A stretch of DNA of 5,351 nucleotides. Origin: CAWEZN01 sp964498015. GTDB lineage: Bacteria > Zixibacteria > MSB-5A5 > GN15 > PGXB01. Position 1 is the stretch's first letter. Each line of letters opens with the position of its first letter. Positions 1 through 5,351 of the stretch are shown piece after piece. The DNA lies in the NCBI GenBank assembly GCA_964498015.1, contig CAZCFT010000135.1, positions 1-5,351 of the forward strand, given 5' to 3'. Under the pieces are notes generated by a model. It had not been told where the DNA came from. It saw only the letters and a program-made list of their open reading frames with translations, and ran no database searches. The translations under genes and the position numbers were made by a program.

Positions 1-1101
1 ATATCCGCCCAAAATAGCCACCGCCAGAATCACAAACTGAAATGCTCTCGCTGGCGAGCGAATTGAGGAAAATCCGGGCAGATGCATTATAAGATTCCAG
101 AGCGAAAGATCGGCAAAATGCCCCAATCCGAAGATAAAAAAGAAAACGGCGATTACCAACCATAGCCGGCTTTTCTTGAAGGCGAAAATAATTCCGATGA
201 TCGCAAGTAAGACAACCAACGGCGAGAGATAGGCGCTGTACTCATGCCACCCCCAATATTGTCCCGCCGCCGGGGCGCCAAATATAAATTGGTCAAAAGA
301 GAAGAAGGCCGGCAGAATCAAATTTAAGGGAGTGAAGTCATTGGGCATCCCCTCCCACTTATTCTGGAAGAGATAATAGCACATTGGAATAAATTTCACC
401 GCGGCCAGTAAAATGCCGGCGATTGTCGACAAGAAAAAGATTTTGACATATTGCAGACTCTTCTCTTCAATTGACAGCAGGGTAATAAATATGACGGAGA
501 AGAAGAGCGTATATAATAATGGTATCGCCGCACCGTTACCGAGAATTATCATGGCAATTGAAAGAATCGAACCAAATATATATTTCCAGTTGTCGCCAGA
601 TTTTAAAATAAAATATAGGAACCAGGGCAAAAAGCAGAAATGGGTGAAGGGAATATGGCCGATACTGAAATGCCCGCCGAAATATGAACTGCCAAAATAG
701 ACAAACGAAACCAGATACGAAGAGATATTGGACAATCCCAATCGGCGCGCCAGAAGAAAGGAACCCCAGAAGCCAAGAAAATAGGCGGCCAGAACATACA
801 GCTTGAGTCCGGCGACTGGGCCACAGATTAATACAAGAAAAAAGAAGGGTGAAAAAATACCGACCTCTGGATGAGCAAAAAGAATATTCCCTCCGCCGAT
901 ATAAGGATTCCAAAATGGGAACTGGTGATAATGCAGGATGGTTTTTGCCGGAACAGCCGCCACGGTAGTAAAAAGCTCCCAGTCGCCGACTCCGATATAA
1001 CCCCATTTGAAGACCATCGGCAAACTGAAAAGCGCTGACACTATAAGGAAAATGGCTGGAGGTAAATAGGCGAAATATCTCTCAGGCAAGCTCTTTTCCA
1101 T
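1..1101 (-). CDS. YfhO-like GT-C membrane glycosyltransferase, C-terminus cut by window edge
   Basis: I translated this by hand: 367 codons stay open from the ATG at 1101 to base 1, so the C-terminus is missing. It is very hydrophobic with many membrane spans. The first span (about residues 12-32) is followed by a short outside loop with GDWE (D40), the usual place of the acidic catalytic residue in GT-C enzymes. Next come WNPYIGGGNILFAHPE (64-79) and FSP (83-85), then a span-rich core. Near the end PGFSSIRSPARAF (342-354) matches the 'PGF..iR.PaRf' signature common in YfhO-type proteins. Such enzymes use polyprenyl-phosphate sugars to glycosylate lipids, teichoic acids or glycans outside the membrane; the acceptor here is unknown. 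An in-frame TAA lies seven codons upstream (1120-1122) and no earlier start exists, so ATG 1101 is the likely start, although no clear Shine-Dalgarno is visible. The SDR gene is 125 bp upstream on the same strand. The general class is well supported, the exact role is not. Confidence 0.85.
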   Translation of the reverse strand, partial: MEKSLPERYFAYLPPAIFLIVSALFSLPMVFKWGYIGVGDWELFTTVAAVPAKTILHYHQFPFWNPYIGGGNILFAHPEVGIFSPFFFLVLICGPVAGLKLYVLAAYFLGFWGSFLLARRLGLSNISSYLVSFVYFGSSYFGGHFSIGHIPFTHFCFLPWFLYFILKSGDNWKYIFGSILSIAMIILGNGAAIPLLYTLFFSVIFITLLSIEEKSLQYVKIFFLSTIAGILLAAVKFIPMCYYLFQNKWEGMPNDFTPLNLILPAFFSFDQFIFGAPAAGQYWGWHEYSAYLSPLVVLLAIIGIIFAFKKSRLWLVIAVFFFIFGLGHFADLSLWNLIMHLPGFSSIRSPARAFQFVILAVAILGGY

Positions 1102-1136
1102 GAAGCAAATATAACTAAGTTAGGGGAGAAGTCTCA

Positions 1137-1160
1137 AAGAAAATTTCCGATATGGAAATC
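1137..1160 (-). terminator. Weak hairpin between the SDR gene and the GT-C gene (possible terminator or attenuator)
   Basis: Read on the minus strand, ATTTCC and GGAAAT form a perfect 6-bp stem (arms 1154-1159 and 1143-1148) with a 5-nt loop, followed by a T-rich run (TTTCTTT). It sits 3' of the SDR stop and before the GT-C start. The stem is short and two thirds A/T, so it would be a poor intrinsic terminator. It may be chance. Confidence 0.25.
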
Positions 1161-1226
1161 CGCAAAACGAACATGGCAGAAGCTAATACTGGACAAAGAT
1201 CGCTCTGCCTTCTGCCCACTCGACTG

Positions 1227-2180
1227 TTAAAGTAATCCTCTCTGTCTGGAGTGCTGAATCGTTTCTTCGATTCCCCTTTCATAAGGGGTCGGTTTGAAAT
1301 TAAATCGCTTTTCGAATTTCGAAGAATCAAAAATATACTCAAATTCATTTTGATAGAGCATTTCGTATATTTCGGAAATTTGCCTGTCAAAAATCCCGCC
1401 CAGCGCCGCCATCCATTTCCGAAGCGCCATATATCGCGGCTTCACTCCTAACTTGAGCGCAGCCATCTCGACAAATTCCTTCCCTGTCAAGGCGGGAGCG
1501 GCCGTCGGTAAATGCCATATTTGATTAAATGCATCATCTGTATTGGCCAGAAGGCAGAGGGCTTTGCCGCAATCGCCGGTATATGTGTAAGAGTGTTTGA
1601 CTCCAGCATTAGCCAGCCATTGCGCTTTCTTGCCTTTAGCGAGGCGGCTGAAAACGAGTATATATGGAACGCTGGATTTCTCGGAATATGGCCCATAGAA
1701 ATCGGCCGCCCGTGCAATCAGCGCCGTGATATTTCCCTTCTTCACTTCCGACATCAGCTTGTCAGCGATCTGCGCCCGCACTTCCCCCTTTCTACTGCAG
1801 GGATTGACCGGGCTCTCCTCAGTCATACTTCCAACCACTTTGCCATACATATATGCATTATCAAAAAAAATCAGCCGGGCTTTTTGGGCGATGCATCCGT
1901 CCACTACATTTCGCATGATCTTCGGCCATTGTCCTTTCCATATCGACAGACGGTATGGCAAACCCGCCAAGAGATATACAGTTGATGATTCCTCAAGAAC
2001 ACCCTTCACCGATTTGGCATCGGTCAAGTCAACTCTGACCGACTCCGCCCCCGGGAGCATCATTCCGCTTCGCGAAACCAATTTGACTTTCTCATTGCGC
2101 GAAATCAGATCGTTAGCCAGGACATTCCCGATCGCTCCACCGGCGCCCAAAATAATGTGAATTGATTTCGTCTGTATCAT
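1227..2180 (-). CDS. Extended SDR: NAD(P)-dependent epimerase/dehydratase-like protein with atypical active site
   Basis: This complete 317-aa protein is of usual length for extended short-chain dehydrogenases (GalE/RmlB-like fold). The N-terminus gives a beta strand and the dinucleotide-binding motif LGAGGAIG (11-18, GxxGxxG), then DLTDAKSV (51-58), where D51 usually contacts adenine. IARAADFYGP (155-164) is the typical 'R..n.yGP' segment before substrate binding, and ERGIEETIQ (301-309) is the usual C-terminal helix start. The catalytic region is unusual. FFDNAYMYGK (105-114) replaces the usual SSxxVYG, and NPCSRKGEVRA (126-136) stands where YxxxK is expected, with no Tyr there. It is probably cytosolic and acts on a nucleotide-sugar or similar substrate; which one cannot be told. 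The start is firm: the Rossmann strand begins at once, an in-frame TGA lies four codons upstream (2190-2192), and AAAGGGG (2183-2189) precedes the ATG, though only about 2 nt away. It may be co-transcribed with the downstream GT-C gene. Confidence 0.88.
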   Translation of the reverse strand: MIQTKSIHIILGAGGAIGNVLANDLISRNEKVKLVSRSGMMLPGAESVRVDLTDAKSVKGVLEESSTVYLLAGLPYRLSIWKGQWPKIMRNVVDGCIAQKARLIFFDNAYMYGKVVGSMTEESPVNPCSRKGEVRAQIADKLMSEVKKGNITALIARAADFYGPYSEKSSVPYILVFSRLAKGKKAQWLANAGVKHSYTYTGDCGKALCLLANTDDAFNQIWHLPTAAPALTGKEFVEMAALKLGVKPRYMALRKWMAALGGIFDRQISEIYEMLYQNEFEYIFDSSKFEKRFNFKPTPYERGIEETIQHSRQRGLL

Positions 2181-2217
2181 AACCCCTTTTCAATAATTAG
2201 TGGAATGATACTACCAT

Positions 2218-2242
2218 AATTTACCCGGTCCTCAGGTAATTT
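2218..2242. promoter_or_regulatory. Imperfect inverted repeat, possible operator for the SDR gene
   Basis: AATTTACC (2218-2225) and GGTAATTT (2235-2242) are inverted copies matching at 7 of 8 positions around a 9-nt spacer. The repeat ends 38 bp upstream of the SDR ATG, a place where a dimeric regulator could bind and block or aid the leftward promoter. No regulator gene lies in the window. AT-rich arms of this length can occur by chance. Confidence 0.25.
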
Positions 2243-2347
2243 TCATAGAATAATCGTCACTACTCTCCGAATGAATCTCCTGTTTAAAGCCAAACCATTC
2301 TATTGACTCTGCGTCTGAGCAAGTTAGACATATCGCAGAGGAATGAT

Positions 2348-2482
2348 ATGGGAATACTATTTATGAATCAATCAGATTTTATGACTGGTTGGCAGAACCG
2401 CAGGACTTCCTCTCGGGCCCCGCCAAACGGTTATCGAGGAATCTTTTATGCTTGCGAAATTGACGGAATGTTAATATGGTGA
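2348..2482 (+). CDS. Possible small ORF, 44 aa, unknown function
   Basis: ATG at 2348 opens 44 codons ending in TGA at 2480-2482, 34 bp before the transporter start. AGAGGA (2337-2342) lies 5 nt before the ATG, a better Shine-Dalgarno than that of the transporter gene. The peptide begins MGILFMNQSDFMTGWQ, has a basic middle (NRRTSSR, residues 17-23) and ends GMLIW. It has no membrane span, no domain I know and no repeated-codon leader pattern. Rare-looking codons (AGG, CGA, CGG, ATA, CTA) speak against a strongly expressed gene. It could be a leader peptide of the transporter operon or a chance open stretch; the frame is open from 2288. Low confidence. Confidence 0.2.
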   Translation: MGILFMNQSDFMTGWQNRRTSSRAPPNGYRGIFYACEIDGMLIW

Positions 2483-2516
2483 CAGCCGGAAATAAAGAAA
2501 GCTAATTGCTAAGATA

Positions 2517-4169
2517 ATGTTGGACTTACTGGCAGAAAATCCGCTCTTACTTCTTTTTACGGTGATTGGGCTGGGGTATCTGATGGGGAATATCAATATT
2601 TTCGGATTTAGGCTGGGGGTAGCCGCTGTCTTATTCACCGGCATAGCCTTCAGCGCCATCGACAATAGGTTGAGTCTCCCCGAGCATATTTATGTTATAG
2701 GGCTGGTATTATTTGTTTACGCCATCGGTCTGCAATCAGGCCCTGGATTTTTTGCCTCATTTCGGAAACGTGGCCTTCGGTTTAGCCTGATCGCAGGAAT
2801 AGTTCTTCTCATAGGAGGGGGCGCTTCTCTATTGATACAAAAGATTCTGCATATCAGCGCCCCCAGCGCCGCCGGGCTTTTTTGCGGGGCGCTAACCAAT
2901 ACTCCGGCTCTGGCCGCATCAGTGGAAACCGCTAAGAATCTTTCGACAAATCTGCCTCCGGAGACCAGAGAATTATTTGTTAGCAGCCCGGTAGTGACAT
3001 TTGGATTGACCTATCCATTTGGAGTCTTTGGAGTAATTCTCTGGCTTTATCTCTCCAATAAATATTTCAGGAAAAATTCGTCGGAGGATATCTCCGAAAC
3101 CAGCGAAGAAACTTGTAAGGAGGCCATATTCAGCCAGACTTTCAAAATTACCAATCCCGCTATCTCGGGCAAACCGGTGGATGACGTCCTAAGGCCTCTA
3201 AAAGAGACCGGATTTGTGCTCAGCCGCATTAAGAAAGAAGATAAGATCGATATAGTCGCATCATCAACGGTCTTAAATTTGAATGATTTTGTAGTCGCGG
3301 TCGGAGACAGGGACGCCATGGAGCGCGCCCGACTAATCTTCGGCGAAATATCTCATGAGTATCTTGAACATGGGATTGGCGGAATCAATTATCGCCGAAT
3401 ATTTGTTTCCAATAAGGCGGTGGTCGGCAAAGCGATCAAAGAGCTGCATCTATCAAAGCGGATGCATGCCATTATCACGCGCCTGCGACGGGGAGATGTC
3501 GATTTTATTCCGAATCAAGATACAATTCTGGAAATGGGGGATAGAATTCGGGTTGTAACTCATCGCGACAATATGGACGCCGTTTCAAAGTATTTCGGCG
3601 ACTCCATCAAGTCTATTTCGGAGACCGATTATTTGTCGCTGTCGCTTGGCATTGTGCTTGGCGTATTTCTTGGCATGATACCGATACCGCTTCCCAACGG
3701 GCTGACATTCAAACTCGGATTTGCCGGCGGCCCTCTCATTGCCGGTTTGATATTGGGACGACTTGGACATACCGGAAAAGTGATCTGGGATATCCCGTTC
3801 AATGCCAACCTTGTCCTCCGTCAGGTTGGGTTGGTCTTCTTTCTCGCCGGCATAGGAACCACGGCGGGTACAGGTTTAGGAGCGATATTCAAAACCGGCG
3901 GATTTGGCTTAATTTTTGGAGGCGTCGCCGTAACCACTATCGTAACTATCGTCACCGTTGCTATCGCATACAAATATCTTGACCTGCCGATGCCGGCAAT
4001 AATGGGGCTGATGTCGGGGATTCAGACACAGCCGGCCTGTCTGGCCTATGCCAACCAGCAGGCGGATAATGATCTCCCCAATGTCTGGTATGCAACCGTA
4101 TATCCGGCTTCGATGGTAGCCAAAATCATTTTGGCGCAAATTATTGTTTCGACGGTTATACTTTCGTAA
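2517..4169 (+). CDS. yidE: AspT/YidE/YbjL-family transporter with two RCK_C (TrkA_C) domains
   Basis: This complete 550-aa protein is almost the same length as E. coli YidE (about 550 aa), and the layout is the same. The N-terminal membrane half (about 8-181) contains the stretch FVYAIGLQSGPGFFASF (66-82), nearly identical to YidE, and GALTNTPALAA (124-134). Two cytosolic RCK_C/TrkA_C domains follow (about 207-275 and 292-360), each ending in a 'D.i.vvg/th' type strand such as MGDRIRVVTHR (340-350). The C-terminal membrane half (about 371-549) carries GFAGGPLIAGLILGRLG (401-417) and GIQTQPACLAYAN (501-513), the second copy of the TxxPA-type motif. AspT, the characterised relative, exchanges aspartate for alanine. 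YidE-type proteins are inner-membrane carriers of uncertain substrate, and RCK_C domains probably sense a ligand. The start at 2517 follows an in-frame TAA (2493-2495); its ribosome site is weak. A GT4 gene follows after 21 bp. The family is certain; the symbol marks resemblance, not proven orthology or substrate. Confidence 0.93.
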   Translation: MLDLLAENPLLLLFTVIGLGYLMGNINIFGFRLGVAAVLFTGIAFSAIDNRLSLPEHIYVIGLVLFVYAIGLQSGPGFFASFRKRGLRFSLIAGIVLLIGGGASLLIQKILHISAPSAAGLFCGALTNTPALAASVETAKNLSTNLPPETRELFVSSPVVTFGLTYPFGVFGVILWLYLSNKYFRKNSSEDISETSEETCKEAIFSQTFKITNPAISGKPVDDVLRPLKETGFVLSRIKKEDKIDIVASSTVLNLNDFVVAVGDRDAMERARLIFGEISHEYLEHGIGGINYRRIFVSNKAVVGKAIKELHLSKRMHAIITRLRRGDVDFIPNQDTILEMGDRIRVVTHRDNMDAVSKYFGDSIKSISETDYLSLSLGIVLGVFLGMIPIPLPNGLTFKLGFAGGPLIAGLILGRLGHTGKVIWDIPFNANLVLRQVGLVFFLAGIGTTAGTGLGAIFKTGGFGLIFGGVAVTTIVTIVTVAIAYKYLDLPMPAIMGLMSGIQTQPACLAYANQQADNDLPNVWYATVYPASMVAKIILAQIIVSTVILS

Positions 4170-4177
4170 TTTCATCC

Positions 4178-4182
4178 GGTGA
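4178..4182 (+). promoter_or_regulatory. Ribosome binding site deciding the GT4 start
   Basis: GGTGA with an 8-nt spacer to ATG 4191 supports that start. The alternative GTG at 4179 overlaps this site and has no Shine-Dalgarno of its own. Confidence 0.5.
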
Positions 4183-4190
4183 AAAATTTT

Positions 4191-5351
4191 ATGACCGATA
4201 AGTCCCGTATTTCCGATCACGATAACTCTCAAGTATTAAGAGTCCTCTTTATTACTCATAATTATATCCGCTTTAAGGGAGATTTTGCTGGAGTCTTCCT
4301 GCATCTCTTAGCCAAGAAACTCAAAGAGTGTAATGTCGATGTTATGGTCGTTGCCCCGCATGATATCGGTTTGAAAGAATATGAAGTGATAGAGGGGATT
4401 AGAATCTGCCGCTTCCGATACGGAAAGGATAAAGCCGAGGCATTTGCCTATCGGGGCGATATGCATCGCCAGCTGTTCCGGAATCCTTTCAAGATACTCA
4501 GGCTGATTAAATTCTTAAGAGCCGAATATAAACTGGCATCATCTATTATAGATAAAGAAAATATCAATGTCATATCGATTCACTGGTTGATACCAAGCGG
4601 GATTGTCGGGTATTATCTAAAGAAAAAATACGGCGACAAAATCAGATTATATCTCAGCTCGCATGGGACAGACATAAGACTTCTGACCGGCGTTCCGCTC
4701 GTTTATCCATTTTTTAGACAAGTCATAAACAAATCAGTTAGATGGACGGTAGTTTCCAGCTATCTGAAAAATCTGATCTGCCAAAAAGATAAAAATGTGG
4801 CGGATAAAATCGAGATCGTACCTCTACCCAACGATGAAACAATATTTTATCCTGAGCAGTCTATTCATAAAGAGCCACATATTATTATGGCCGTGTCACG
4901 GCTGACAGTCCAAAAAAGAATCCCCTGCCTGCTGGAGGCGATAAAAAAAGTTTCTCAGGAAATCCCTGAAATCAAACTCGAAATCTATGGCGCCGGGCCG
5001 GAAAAGGGAAATCTGGAGAATTTAATCCAGACGCTTGGAATTCAAAATCATGCCCGTATCTATGACCCTATACCTCAGCCGGAATTAAGAAAAGCCTACT
5101 GCCGGGCCGGAATGGTAGCGCTCAACTCTATCAATGAGGGGTTTGGTCTTGCCCTGACCGAGGCGATGCTTTGCCGAACAGCGGTCATTGGAACCCGCTC
5201 CGGGGGAATTACCGATATTATCGATGATGGCCAAACCGGCCTTCTTGTCCCGCCGGACGATGCCTCCCGGCTGGCGGACACCATCCTGCGTTTGGTCAAA
5301 GATCACAGGCTCAGGACACAGATAGCCATGGACGGGTATAAAAAGGCTCTG
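4191..5351 (+). CDS. GT4 family glycosyltransferase (GT-B fold), C-terminus cut by window edge
   Basis: From ATG 4191 the frame is open for 387 codons to the last base, so only a short C-terminal tail should be missing. The N-terminal Rossmann domain begins at VLRVLFITHNY (15-25) with the acceptor-side loop KGDFAGVFLHLL (29-40). IHWLIPSG (130-137) and SSHGTDIRLL (156-165) are typical GT4 signatures. The C-terminal donor domain shows AVSRLTVQKR (234-243, R237 and K242 placed to hold the diphosphate), EIYGAGPEKGNLE (264-276), the EX7E motif from E316 to E324 in EGFGLALTEAM, and GGITDIIDDGQTGLLVPP (338-355). It should be a cytosolic or membrane-associated retaining enzyme using a nucleotide-sugar donor; donor and acceptor are unknown. 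There is no signal peptide or span. GGTGA (4178-4182) lies 8 nt before the ATG and favours this start over an in-frame GTG at 4179. The 21-bp gap after the transporter stop suggests a shared transcript. Confidence 0.92.
   Translation, partial: MTDKSRISDHDNSQVLRVLFITHNYIRFKGDFAGVFLHLLAKKLKECNVDVMVVAPHDIGLKEYEVIEGIRICRFRYGKDKAEAFAYRGDMHRQLFRNPFKILRLIKFLRAEYKLASSIIDKENINVISIHWLIPSGIVGYYLKKKYGDKIRLYLSSHGTDIRLLTGVPLVYPFFRQVINKSVRWTVVSSYLKNLICQKDKNVADKIEIVPLPNDETIFYPEQSIHKEPHIIMAVSRLTVQKRIPCLLEAIKKVSQEIPEIKLEIYGAGPEKGNLENLIQTLGIQNHARIYDPIPQPELRKAYCRAGMVALNSINEGFGLALTEAMLCRTAVIGTRSGGITDIIDDGQTGLLVPPDDASRLADTILRLVKDHRLRTQIAMDGYKKAL

Larger units (their letters stand above)
2181..2516. other. Divergent intergenic region (336 bp) between the SDR and transporter genes
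   Basis: Both flanking genes start outward from here, so promoters for both directions should lie inside. I find no convincing -35/-10 pair. The best plus-strand candidate is TTGACT (2303-2308) with TAGACA 16 nt later (2325-2330), good at -35 and poor at -10. A TAATAT at 2472-2477 lacks a -35 at proper spacing. The region also holds an inverted repeat (2218-2242), a possible 44-codon ORF (2348-2482) and a small GC-rich patch around 2411-2424. No tRNA, known riboswitch or transposon remnant is recognisable. Confidence 0.7.

Noticed and set aside
413..1006. Short ORFs on both strands over 413-1006 (95, 156 and 73 codons)
   Set aside because: They lie in other frames of the open GT-C reading frame, and their products are low-complexity or Cys/Arg/Ser-rich without domains.
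1512..2160. Plus-strand ORFs of 157 and 144 codons antisense to the SDR gene
   Set aside because: They are complementary shadows of a clearly coding SDR gene, with no recognisable domain and no convincing ribosome site.
2303..2330. Sigma-70 promoter TTGACT ... TAGACA on the plus strand
   Set aside because: The -35 box is good, but the -10 box matches only three of six positions and the spacer is 16 nt. It is mentioned within the intergenic entry rather than called.
2501..2513. Direct repeat GCTAATTGCTAA just before the transporter start
   Set aside because: It is only two 5-bp copies 2 nt apart, which is expected by chance in AT-rich sequence.
4170..4190. TTTCA-TCCGG-TGAAA hairpin followed by AATTTT between the transporter and GT4 genes, as a terminator or a ribosome-site switch
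   Set aside because: The stem is 5 bp with a single G-C pair, too weak to terminate or to hide the ribosome site with any confidence.
5085..5306. Minus-strand ORFs of 73 and 67 codons near the right edge
   Set aside because: They are antisense to the conserved EX7E and donor-binding part of the GT4 gene, so they are shadows.

Overview
The window holds four protein genes in two divergent blocks: two on the minus strand (about 1-2180) and two on the plus strand (2517 to the end). The outermost gene on each side runs off the window. The DNA looks like an uncultivated environmental bacterium: dense genes, moderate GC and ordinary bacterial starts. Protein style (a YfhO-like GT-C enzyme beside GT4 and epimerase genes) would fit a phylum of the FCB group such as Zixibacteria. 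That is an impression only; no marker gene is present.

Minus block. An NAD(P)-binding extended short-chain dehydrogenase/epimerase-like protein (2180-1227) lies upstream of a large multi-spanning membrane protein (start 1101, cut at base 1). The latter has the hallmarks of the YfhO/GT-C class of lipid-linked-sugar glycosyltransferases. The gap between them is 125 bp and contains one weak AT-rich hairpin. The membrane gene is open across the whole window edge, so a search for closed ORFs misses it.

Divergent intergenic region (2181-2516, 336 bp). It must contain the promoters for both directions, but no strong sigma-70 box pair stands out. It does contain an imperfect inverted repeat close to the epimerase-like gene and a 44-codon small ORF with a good ribosome binding site, of unknown reality.

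Plus block. A complete 550-aa transporter of the AspT/YidE/YbjL family (two membrane halves flanking two RCK_C/TrkA_C domains) is followed after 21 bp by a GT4 glycosyltransferase, cut at the right edge after 387 codons. The short gap suggests one transcript.

Three of the four genes are of the kinds that build or modify surface glycans (nucleotide-sugar-type SDR, GT-C, GT4), so this is probably part of an envelope polysaccharide or glycoconjugate region with a regulated anion/amino-acid-type exchanger embedded in it. No mobile element, CRISPR array, tRNA or rRNA is visible. No clear new system is seen. The points most worth a second look are the non-canonical active site of the SDR and the unexplained intergenic region.
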